Assembly: GCA_038247995.1 (NCBI GenBank)
Contig: JBBRUG010000265.1
Location: 1 to 8,712, forward strand
Length of the DNA stretch: 8,712 bases
DNA from: JBBRUG01 sp038247995
GTDB taxonomy: Bacteria; Chloroflexota; Chloroflexia; Chloroflexales; Chloroflexaceae
Direction: 5' to 3'
Each line of letters starts with the position of its first letter. Positions within the stretch are counted from its first letter, which is position 1. The notes beneath the pieces were generated by a model that was not told the origin of the DNA, ran no database searches, and saw only the letters and a program-made list of their open reading frames with translations. A program made the position numbers and the translations under genes. This document shows, piece by piece, positions 1 through 7,663 of the stretch.

Positions 1-1
1 C

Positions 2-70
2 ATCTGCGCAATCTGCGCCATCTGCGGAGGCATCGCGCATTCCATTTGCGCAATCTGCGCCATCTGCGGA
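2..70 (+). repeat. 9-bp minisatellite in two three-unit blocks, inside a coding frame
   Basis: Units ATCTGCGCA (2-10), ATCTGCGCC (11-19) and ATCTGCGGA (20-28) are followed by a 15-bp spacer (29-43). The same three units then recur at 44-52, 53-61 and 62-70 with one change (ATT for ATC in the first). The higher-order period is 42 bp, or 14 codons, and the array may continue left of the window. In the frame of the propeller gene each unit reads Ser-Ala-X (SAQ, SAP, SAE). It sits where the ADQ...G..E strand of a propeller blade would be expected. Confidence 0.85.
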
Positions 71-2624
71 GCGTCCCCCTGGCCTGTTTAGCGCCCCGCT
101 CGACGGCGCAACGCCGCCGCTCCCGCTCAGCAGCGGGCCGGCAGCCGGTCGGCCGATCCGTACTTTCAGCATTACAGCCGATGGGCAGACCGCCGTTTTT
201 CAGCTCGACACCCCCGCCGGCACCCTCTTTAGTACGCCGATCGATGCGACAACGCCGCCGCAGCCACTGACGCCCGACCCACCAGACACGGCGCTACCGT
301 CGTCCGTCGTCCTTCTTACTTCGTCCCAACCCCAAGTTACGCCGCAACCCATTCAGGTTACCAACTTCCAGCTCAGCGACGACAGCCGGCGGGTCGTCTA
401 TCGCGCGACCCAACCCGGCGGATCGAGCCAACTCTTCAGCCGGCCGCTCGCGCCCGGTGCGGAAACCGAACGGCTGAACGGCCCCTTACCGCCCGGCGGC
501 GCTGTCGGCCAGTTTCAGGTGGCCCCCGGCAGCGCTCGTGTGGCCTATATCGCTGATCAGGATGTTGCCGGTGTGCAGACGCTCTACAGCGTATTGCTTG
601 GCGGCGGAATACCTACCCGGCTCAATCGCCCCCTGGCCGACGGCGGCGCCGTGCGCGACTTTCAGTTCAGCCCCGACGGCAATACTGTTGTCTATCGCGC
701 CGACCAGGCAATCGCCGGATTGGTGCAGCTTCACACTGTACCGGCAACCGGCGGGACTGAGCGCCAGGTCAGCGCCGGCCAGGCAATCGGCGGCGATGTA
801 TTGGCGGTGCAGATCAGCGCCGACAGCCGTTACGCCGTTTACCTCGCCGCCCAGGATCTGCCGGAGCGGAATGAGATCTACGCCGCCGACCTTACCACAG
901 CCCTAGCGCCGATCAAAGTAAGCGCGCCGCTGGCGCCGGCTGAACAGATCGTGGATCTACAGATCAGCCCCGACGGCGCAACGGTGGTGTATCGAGTGAA
1001 CCAGAGCGCCACGGGGGTGATCGAACTGTATGCCGTGCCGATCAGCGGCAGCGAAGCGATCCGACTCAGCACAGCGTTGCCGACCAATAGCGGCGTGTTC
1101 GACTATAGCTTCAGTCCCGACGGCAGCATAGTTGTTTATCGCGCCGACCAGTTGGTTTCCGGCGTACCCGAACTATTCAGCGTGCCGATCTCCGGTGGCG
1201 CCGCGGTGCGCATCAACGCGCCGTTACCGCCCGACGGCGGCGTGCGCAGCCAATACGCAATCAGCCCCGACGGCGCACGCGTGCTCTACCTGGCCCAACA
1301 GGAGCGCGCCGGAGTGAATGAACTATTTAGCGTGCCGATCTCGGGCGGCGCCGCCGTCCGCCTGAACCGTACCCTGCCTGAAGGCGGCGCTGTGCGTAGC
1401 TTCCAACTGAGCCAGGCGGCCAACCCAAGCTATGCGGTATACCTGGCTGATCAGAACAGCGCCGGCGTTACCGAACTCTACGCTGTGGCGATTGGCGGCG
1501 GCGATCCAATCCGCCTGAACCCGCCGCTCAGCGCGCCCTATTTCATCAGCGACGACTATGCGATCAGCCCCGACGCTGCACGGGTCGTCTATTTGGCGCA
1601 GCAGGAGAGCGCCGGGGTAAGCGAACTGTTCAGCGTGCCGCTCAGCGGCGGCCCGGTAGCGCGCCTCAATGCGCCGCCCGGCGCCGATGGCGATGTCTTT
1701 GCCTTTCAGATCAGCCCCAACCCGGCTGTGGCGCGGGTGGTCTATCAGGCCGATCAGGACACTGACGGATTGACCGAGATCTATAGTGCGCCGCTCGACG
1801 GTGGCGCCGACCCGGTGCGGTTGAATGCGTCGCTTGCCCCCGGCGGCGGCGTGGCCTTCCTCGCTTTTACGATCAGCCCCGACGGCGAGCGGGTTGTGTT
1901 TCAGGCCCGTGAAGCTGCGCAGAGCGCCTTCAACCTCTACAGCAGTCCAAGCGCCGGCGGTGGATCGGTACGCCTGAACGGCGAGTTGGCAGCCGGCGCG
2001 GCGGCATTTGGCTTTCAGGTCACCCCCGACAGCCGCCAGGTGCTCTACCTTGCGCCTGAGCGCACGCCCACTGCGGTTGAGCTGTTTCGCGTGAGCATCA
2101 CCGGCGGGCCGCCGTTGCGCGTGAACGGGCCACTCGTGCGCAGCGGTAATGTGCTGAGCAGTCAACCGCTGCCTAATGGCATGGGGCTGGTTTATCGCGC
2201 CGATCAGGAACAGAATACCGTTGTGGAACTCTTTCGCGCCGATCTGAGCGATGATCAGGCGAGCGTCGCCTTTGCCGGCGATCTGCCGAATGAGGTGCGC
2301 GAGGATGCCGGAAGCTTAACCGTCGATCTCGAATTGAGCAGCGAAATCAGTCAGGCGGTGACGGTTACCTTGGTGGCCGGTGGCACAGCGAGTTACGGCG
2401 CGGATTACACCTTCCAGCCCGTAACCGTAACTATCCCGCCCGGCAGCACGCGCGCCACGGTGACGATCACCCTGATTGACGATCTGGAGCCCGAGGGGCC
2501 GGAGACAATGACGCTCACAATCGCCGCCGTTGAAGGCGCGCTGATCGGCGCACCAGCGGTGTTTAGCCTCACGATCCGTGACGACGACGCCACGGATCAG
2601 GTATTTCTGCCGCTGCTGCGCTGA
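3..2624 (+). CDS. PD40/TolB-like beta-propeller protein with C-terminal Calx-beta domain (5' partial)
   Basis: Probably an extracellular or surface protein; its substrate is unknown. The frame is open from nt 3 to the TGA at 2622-2624. It has no ATG, GTG or TTG between nt 3 and the GTG at 519, while propeller repeats begin at about nt 84, so the true start lies left of the window and the GTG at 519 is internal to a blade. About 14 repeats of roughly 50 residues follow the pattern LFSVPISGG..RLN..L..GG...F.ISPDG..VVYRADQ...G..E, running from about nt 84 to 2246. That number would suit two seven-bladed propellers. A Calx-beta domain follows at about nt 2262-2588 (NEVREDAGSL, YGADY, DDLEPEGPE, TIRDDD), with acidic residues that bind Ca2+ in this family. 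The protein ends VFLPLLR. The visible part is 873 residues. The family assignment rests on repeats read by eye; the function is not known. Confidence 0.88.
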   Translation, partial: SAQSAPSAEASRIPFAQSAPSAERPPGLFSAPLDGATPPLPLSSGPAAGRPIRTFSITADGQTAVFQLDTPAGTLFSTPIDATTPPQPLTPDPPDTALPSSVVLLTSSQPQVTPQPIQVTNFQLSDDSRRVVYRATQPGGSSQLFSRPLAPGAETERLNGPLPPGGAVGQFQVAPGSARVAYIADQDVAGVQTLYSVLLGGGIPTRLNRPLADGGAVRDFQFSPDGNTVVYRADQAIAGLVQLHTVPATGGTERQVSAGQAIGGDVLAVQISADSRYAVYLAAQDLPERNEIYAADLTTALAPIKVSAPLAPAEQIVDLQISPDGATVVYRVNQSATGVIELYAVPISGSEAIRLSTALPTNSGVFDYSFSPDGSIVVYRADQLVSGVPELFSVPISGGAAVRINAPLPPDGGVRSQYAISPDGARVLYLAQQERAGVNELFSVPISGGAAVRLNRTLPEGGAVRSFQLSQAANPSYAVYLADQNSAGVTELYAVAIGGGDPIRLNPPLSAPYFISDDYAISPDAARVVYLAQQESAGVSELFSVPLSGGPVARLNAPPGADGDVFAFQISPNPAVARVVYQADQDTDGLTEIYSAPLDGGADPVRLNASLAPGGGVAFLAFTISPDGERVVFQAREAAQSAFNLYSSPSAGGGSVRLNGELAAGAAAFGFQVTPDSRQVLYLAPERTPTAVELFRVSITGGPPLRVNGPLVRSGNVLSSQPLPNGMGLVYRADQEQNTVVELFRADLSDDQASVAFAGDLPNEVREDAGSLTVDLELSSEISQAVTVTLVAGGTASYGADYTFQPVTVTIPPGSTRATVTITLIDDLEPEGPETMTLTIAAVEGALIGAPAVFSLTIRDDDATDQVFLPLLR
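1173..1778 (+). repeat. tandem duplication of a two-blade propeller unit
   Basis: The blade pair at 1173-1475 and the pair at 1476-1778 are offset by exactly 303 bp (101 codons) and share pair-specific features. The first blade of each has YAISPD with LAQQE.AGV.ELFSVP. The second blade of each has a two-residue extension before the VVY strand (NPSYAVYLADQ and NPAVARVVYQADQ) and ends in a GG.DP.RLN turn. This points to duplication of a pair rather than single-blade amplification. Seen at the protein level by eye; nucleotide identity was not computed. Confidence 0.6.
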
Positions 2625-2652
2625 GGCGATGGGGAATCTGCCGCTTCAGCGC
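2618..2652. terminator. possible bidirectional terminator hairpin between convergent genes
   Basis: GCGCTGAGGCG (2618-2628) pairs with CGCTTCAGCGC (2642-2652), giving an 11-bp stem with one G-T wobble and a 13-nt loop. The stem contains the TGA stop of the propeller gene and lies 13 bp from the stop of the convergent regulator gene. Only a short T run (2659-2662) follows on the plus strand, and none on the minus strand, so termination strength is uncertain. Confidence 0.35.
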
Positions 2653-2664
2653 CCACACTTTTGC

Positions 2665-4686
2665 TTAGTGCCTAATCAGCCCCAAACTACGCGCCACCGC
2701 TACGGCTTCGCGACGCGAGTTCACGCCGAGCTTACTATAGATTGTGCTGGTATGCTTGCGCACGGTATTCGGCGTAACCACCAGTCGTTTGGCAATCTCC
2801 TTGTCCGACCAGCGCTCAGCGAGGAGCTTAAGAATTTCGGCCTCGCGCCGCGTAAGGAGTTTAGGCACGGTCAGCGCGACCGGCGCAATCGTTGGGCGCG
2901 CCTGGGCCAGCGGCGCGGTAGCATAAAAAGACAGCAGGCCTTGCACATACGCCGGCGCTACGCCCTGCGCGGCCAGGCCAACCAACAAAGGCTGCAATGT
3001 TGGCCCGCAATCTAGCAGGGTGCGGATCAACCCGAGTGGTGCGGCCAGCCTAATCGCCCGCTCAAGGAAGGCCAACGCCGCTGCGGGTTGGCCCTGCGCT
3101 TGCCGTAGCTGGGCGTACATTGCCAATGCACAAACTACCGGGCGCATATTGTAGGTACGCTCGGCTTCGGCCAGCAATGTCGTAATGAGGAGCTCGGCTT
3201 GAGCGAAGTTCGCTGGATCAAGCGACGCAATTAGGGCGCTCGCTCGGATCAACTGCGGCGGCGCAATTGCGTACCAGCCCCGACTGAACAGATGCGTGTC
3301 CAGCGTAATCTGCTCTGCTGCCGCGAGCGCCGCCGTCAGGTCGCCAAGGAAGGCCAACCCGGTTGCGGTAAGCGCGGGCACAGTGCCCATGTGCAACCCT
3401 TGCCACAACACATCGATAGCTGCGGCCCAATCGCCTTGCCAGTATTGGATTGCCGTACCGCGCAGCACGGCGAGATCACCGCGAAACGTCGGCCAGGGTA
3501 ACGGTTGTTCGGCCGCTACGGGCGCGGCGAGCAGCGCATCAACACGTTCAAGACTTGCAAGATTGGCCTTGCCGTCCATGTGAAAGCCATCGATCCGGGC
3601 CTGGATCAGCGCCAACCCCGGACGCCGCTCGATCAGATCAGCAGGCAGTTGGCGCAGCCAGTAGGCCGGCGGAGCGTTAGAAATATCCCGCCCGAGTTCA
3701 CGCTGTAGCAACCGCTCAACAAGCGCGCCGGCGGCGTCTTCGGCACCAGCAGCCAGGTAGAGCCGCAGGGCCTCGACATACAAGCGGGCCGTTTCCAGCC
3801 AGAGCGCGGCGCGCAACTGCAAGACCCGCACCTGCGCAGCATCAACAGTCAGGCGCAATCGCCGCAGCAAGAGATCGCGAAACAAGGGATGAAAGCGATA
3901 CCAGTCGCCGTCACCTTCAAGCGGCGTGATGAGCAGATTGGCGCGGGTCATCTGCTCAAGCATATACTCGGTATAAAGCAGATTGGCCGACTGCGCCAGG
4001 AGCGCCGCGCAAAGTCCGGCACAGAACCGTTCGGGGATGGCAAGCGCCAGGAGCACCTTTTGCAACTCGCCGGGTTGCTGCGCAAACACCTCTTCACCAA
4101 GATACTCGGCAATCTGGTGCTTTGCATGCTGCACACCGCCGCGCTTCGTATCATCCCTCGGCACCAGCGCTGCCAACTGCAACGCAATCACCCAGCCTTC
4201 CGTCTGCTGGAACAGTTCGGCGACATAAGCCGGATCGGGAGCAGCGCCTTGCAAGGTCGCCACAAGCACCTCAGCCTCGGGGGCGGTAAACCGCAACTGC
4301 GCAACCCGCACCTCCGTCACCTGCTGTTCAGCGCGCAGACGCACTAACGGCAGCGGCGGATCGGTGCGGCTGAGCACAACCAGACGACACGGATCGGGTA
4401 GGTGCCGCAAAAGATAGCTGACCGTATGATGGATCGCCTCAGCCGTCACGAAATGGTAGTCGTCGAGAACCAGGATCAGCGGCTCGGTGAGGGCGCTGAG
4501 ATCGACCAGCAACGCCTGGAGCACGATCGCCGGCGCCGGAAGTTGAGCCGTGCGCAACAACGCCACTGTATGCGGCAGTGCGTCGGGCACAACGCGCTCA
4601 ATCGCGCCGGCAAGGTAGGCTAAGAAATGGATGCTCTCCTGGTCGTATTCGTCGAGGGTCAGCCAGGCGCAGCGTGGGGGCGCCAA
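2665..4686 (-). CDS. 3' fragment of the LAL regulator: Walker B, sensor domain and LuxR HTH
   Basis: This is the open part downstream of the insertion, 673 residues if read from a TTG at 4686. That TTG has no Shine-Dalgarno sequence and lies in the ancestral coding sequence, so independent translation is doubtful. Visible motifs: CAWLTLDE (residues 6-13), Walker B ILVLDDYH (71-78), LSRTDPPLPLVRLRA (105-119), TEGWVIALQLAAL (162-174), YRFHPLFRDLLLRRL (263-277), then a long helical Ala/Leu-rich sensor region. The LuxR-type HTH follows (about 610-672, nt 2668-2859) with LTRREAEILKLLAERWSDKEIA and TPNTVRKH...KLGV. Without the P-loop this product should not hydrolyse ATP, but the DNA-binding domain is intact. 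Confidence 0.8.
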   Translation of the reverse strand: MAPPRCAWLTLDEYDQESIHFLAYLAGAIERVVPDALPHTVALLRTAQLPAPAIVLQALLVDLSALTEPLILVLDDYHFVTAEAIHHTVSYLLRHLPDPCRLVVLSRTDPPLPLVRLRAEQQVTEVRVAQLRFTAPEAEVLVATLQGAAPDPAYVAELFQQTEGWVIALQLAALVPRDDTKRGGVQHAKHQIAEYLGEEVFAQQPGELQKVLLALAIPERFCAGLCAALLAQSANLLYTEYMLEQMTRANLLITPLEGDGDWYRFHPLFRDLLLRRLRLTVDAAQVRVLQLRAALWLETARLYVEALRLYLAAGAEDAAGALVERLLQRELGRDISNAPPAYWLRQLPADLIERRPGLALIQARIDGFHMDGKANLASLERVDALLAAPVAAEQPLPWPTFRGDLAVLRGTAIQYWQGDWAAAIDVLWQGLHMGTVPALTATGLAFLGDLTAALAAAEQITLDTHLFSRGWYAIAPPQLIRASALIASLDPANFAQAELLITTLLAEAERTYNMRPVVCALAMYAQLRQAQGQPAAALAFLERAIRLAAPLGLIRTLLDCGPTLQPLLVGLAAQGVAPAYVQGLLSFYATAPLAQARPTIAPVALTVPKLLTRREAEILKLLAERWSDKEIAKRLVVTPNTVRKHTSTIYSKLGVNSRREAVAVARSLGLIRH

Positions 4687-5158
4687 ACTGGGCGAACGGG
4701 AAAGCGGTGCAGCGTGCGTCGGGGGTGCTTTTGGGGGTAGGTTTTTTCGGCCCAGCCGCCCATTCCCCGCACCCCAAACCCCGCTCCCTCGGAGGGGAGC
4801 GGGGTTTCCGAGCGCATCGCACTGCGGAATCGCTGCGGTGCCCCCCCTGCTCCTCTTGAGGGAGAAGGGGGCCGGGGGGATGCGGGGAATAGTGCATCAG
4901 ACCGCGATCCGGTAAAAAACCTACCCCCAAAAGCCTCGGGGGTGGGAGTGCAACGTTCGCGCTTTCCGCTCCAAACAGCCACTGCGCAGCCAGCGTCGAT
5001 TTACCAAATCCGGCCGGCGCAATCAGCAACGTCAGCCGCGTAGCGGGCTTGTCGCCAAGCAGGGCGAGCAACCGTTCACGCGGGATCAGGCCCGTATGTA
5101 GCCGCGGCGGCGCCAACTTCGTTGGTACCAGCAACGGAATCGCAGCAGTAAGCGGCAT
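4598..5158 (-). CDS. 5' fragment of the LAL regulator with Walker A, reading into the insertion element
   Basis: The start at ATG 5158 is supported by GAGGAG (5167-5172 on the complement) 8 nt upstream and by a promoter at 5188-5216. The N-terminus is typical of the family: VPTKLAPPRLHTGLIPRERLL, then the P-loop APAGFGKST (residues 47-55, K53 and S54) and LAAQWL. About 73 native residues are followed by about 72 element-encoded residues and an out-of-frame tail, stopping at 4598 (186 residues in all). The chimeric tail has no family resemblance. It would give an isolated P-loop peptide, most likely non-functional. Confidence 0.7.
   Translation of the reverse strand: MPLTAAIPLLVPTKLAPPRLHTGLIPRERLLALLGDKPATRLTLLIAPAGFGKSTLAAQWLFGAESANVALPPPRLLGVGFLPDRGLMHYSPHPPGPLLPQEEQGGHRSDSAVRCARKPRSPPRERGLGCGEWAAGPKKPTPKSTPDARCTAFPFAQFGAPTLRLADPRRIRPGEHPFLSLPCRRD
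4719..4727. repeat. target-site duplication, left copy
   Basis: TCGGGGGTG, identical to 4936-4944 and abutting the element. In the ancestral regulator gene it encodes part of a Pro-Pro-Pro-Thr stretch (minus strand CACCCCCGA). Confidence 0.8.
4727..4747 (+). repeat. left terminal inverted repeat of the insertion element
   Basis: 21 bp, perfectly complementary in inverted orientation to 4914-4934. Layout: GC, four T, five G, TAGG, six T. The mirrored partner has six A, CCTA, five C, four A, GC. Confidence 0.92.
4776..4807. repeat. perfect GC-rich hairpin inside the element
   Basis: AAACCCCGCTCCC (4776-4788) pairs with GGGAGCGGGGTTT (4795-4807): a 13-bp perfect stem with a 6-nt centre TCGGAG. 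Its form resembles palindromic dispersed repeats of GC-rich genomes. Confidence 0.85.
4843..4871. repeat. second, imperfect GC-rich hairpin inside the element
   Basis: CCCCCTGCTCCT (4843-4854) pairs with GGGAGAAGGGGG (4860-4871): 11 paired positions including one wobble, and one G-A mismatch, with a 5-nt loop. It is followed by a G-rich tract to 4887. Confidence 0.65.
4914..4934 (-). repeat. right terminal inverted repeat of the insertion element
   Basis: Perfect 21-bp inverted partner of 4727-4747. One further C (4935) lies between it and the right target duplication. Confidence 0.92.
4936..4944. repeat. target-site duplication, right copy
   Basis: TCGGGGGTG, identical to 4719-4727. The distance between the two copies is 217 bp, which is 1 modulo 3 and so accounts for the frame difference between the two regulator fragments. 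Confidence 0.8.
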
Positions 5159-5187
5159 AAAATAAGCTCCTCAACCATCGTCTGGCC

Positions 5188-5216
5188 AGTATACGCGATT
5201 GCTCCCGCCAGGGCAA
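5188..5216 (-). promoter_or_regulatory. sigma70-type promoter for the LAL regulator
   Basis: On the minus strand, TTGCCC (complement of 5211-5216) is separated by 17 bp from TATACT (complement of 5188-5193). A start near 5181 would give a leader of about 23 nt containing the Shine-Dalgarno GAGGAG at 5167-5172. Promoter and ribosome site are intact although the gene is interrupted. Confidence 0.55.
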
Positions 5217-5443
5217 AACCCTGTCGCTCAGGCGCCGGAACTGCATTCCTATGCGGTTCATGGCCCCTGCGAACGCCAACGGCGCGCCCTACAGCATTGC
5301 GCAGATCGCTTGCGCCTGCGTCCCATGGCGCGAGCGCAGCGCGCCACCCGGTTCAGTGGCCGCAGTGGCTCAATCATGGTGCGCAGTGCGCTAGAACCGG
5401 CGCTAGCGAGCTTCGGTTGCAGCGGTTTCCCGCCCAACGCACC
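5217..5443. other. divergent intergenic region, no gene recognised
   Basis: Together with the flanking promoters this is the gap between the regulator and uvrB. Short reading frames cross it but none shows family features or a ribosome site. A small hairpin TGGCGCG (5326-5332) / CGCGCCA (5340-5346), a CCGGTTC/GAACCGG pair (5349-5355, 5394-5400) and a repeated GCGCTAG (5388-5394, 5402 region) are visible. I see nothing I can assign a function to. Confidence 0.5.
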
Positions 5444-5466
5444 ATGCAAAATATGTTCGAGTCAGC

Positions 5467-5472
5467 TATAAT
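5467..5472 (+). promoter_or_regulatory. consensus -10 box (TATAAT) upstream of uvrB
   Basis: TATAAT matches the sigma70 -10 consensus exactly. No good -35 hexamer exists at 16-18 bp spacing (ATGCAA at 5444-5449 is the 17-bp option), so it may need an activator. Transcription would start near 5479, giving a leader of about 100 nt to the uvrB ATG. Confidence 0.5.
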
Positions 5473-5475
5473 ACA

Positions 5476-5488
5476 ACTACTCAGTAGT
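5476..5488. promoter_or_regulatory. small perfect palindrome at the predicted uvrB start point
   Basis: ACTACT-C-AGTAGT, 6-bp arms around one central base, overlaps the expected +1 of the TATAAT promoter. It could be an operator half-turn or chance. Confidence 0.3.
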
Positions 5489-5579
5489 CAGCGGTCAACG
5501 GCCCGCCAGTGCACAAAGACGTGCCCGGCACCGGCCGTTTGCCCCTGGCTACACATTGTTTGCAGGCAAGGGAAACGCT

Positions 5580-7592
<2,013 letters not shown>

Positions 7593-7594
7593 TT

Positions 7595-7648
7595 AAAATG
7601 TAAAAGGCAAACGCAAGACGTAAGCCGCCAGGTTGCCTTTTACATTTT
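7595..7648 (+). terminator. 16-bp perfect inverted repeat after uvrB, likely terminator
   Basis: AAAATGTAAAAGGCAA (7595-7610) is perfectly complementary to TTGCCTTTTACATTTT (7633-7648), with a 22-nt loop. It starts 3 bp after the uvrB TAG, and its right arm ends in a run of five T (7645-7649). A further partial copy, ATTTTACATT (7651-7660), follows directly. The stem is AT-rich rather than GC-rich, so it may alternatively be a dispersed repeat serving as terminator. Confidence 0.6.
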
Positions 7649-7663
7649 TCATTTTACATTCCC

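Larger units (their letters stand above)
4728..4935. mobile_element. MITE-like non-autonomous insertion element, about 208 bp
   Basis: The element is bounded by a 21-bp perfect terminal inverted repeat (4727-4747 and 4914-4934, beginning GCTTTTGGGGGTAGG) and flanked by the 9-bp direct repeat TCGGGGGTG at 4719-4727 and 4936-4944. Position 4727 is shared between target repeat and inverted repeat, so the duplication could also be called as 8 bp and the element as 209 bp. A subterminal 10-bp inverted pair ATTCCCCGCA / TGCGGGGAAT lies at 4762-4771 and 4881-4890. Two GC-rich hairpins occupy the centre. There is no transposase and no credible ORF, so it would have to be mobilised in trans. The GGCTTTT end with 8-9 bp duplication would suit several IS families (ISL3-like is one thought), but I cannot assign it. 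Precise excision restores the host gene frame. Confidence 0.85.
2665..5158 (-). pseudogene. LAL-type (MalT-like) LuxR-family transcriptional regulator, split by an insertion element
   Basis: The family consists of large ATP-dependent regulators: an N-terminal STAND/NTPase core, a helical TPR-like sensor region and a C-terminal LuxR-type helix-turn-helix. Here the P-loop lies in the 5' part and Walker B, sensor and HTH lie in the 3' part. They are in different frames, separated by an element at 4728-4935. Deleting the 217 bp made of the element plus one 9-bp target copy joins them into one frame of 758 codons plus TAA. In that join, residues before the break end in VALPPP and continue THAAPLSRS...PPRCAWLTLDE. 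The restored linker between the P-loop strand and CAWLTLDE is Ala/Pro-rich and longer than I expect for the family. The rest of the reading frame is clean, which suggests a recent insertion. The inducer is unknown. Confidence 0.85.

Noticed and set aside
2..70. CRISPR array at the left edge
   Set aside because: The units are 9 bp, there are no variable spacers of CRISPR length, and the single 15-bp spacer is within a coding frame.
1323..2165. 280-codon minus-strand frame under the propeller gene
   Set aside because: Its repetitive sequence is just the antisense reading of the blade repeats.
519..2624. Propeller gene starting at GTG 519
   Set aside because: The GTG lies in the middle of a propeller blade and the same frame is open with blade sequence back to about nt 84 and to the window edge, so it is internal.
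4683..4976. Larger outer insertion bounded by direct repeats GTTTGG (4683-4688 and 4971-4976 on the complement), with GGAAAGCG/CGCTTTCC inverted pair
   Set aside because: Removing this 288-bp block does not restore the regulator frame, whereas the inner 217-bp removal does; the six-base repeat is weak evidence alone.
4631..4982. Short frames crossing the insertion element on both strands
   Set aside because: They span element/host junctions and read through inverted repeats; none looks like a transposase or a known domain.
5446..5460. LexA/DinR-type SOS box upstream of uvrB
   Set aside because: Only one half-site GTTCG (5455-5459) is present; the other half (GCAAA) does not match CGAAC.
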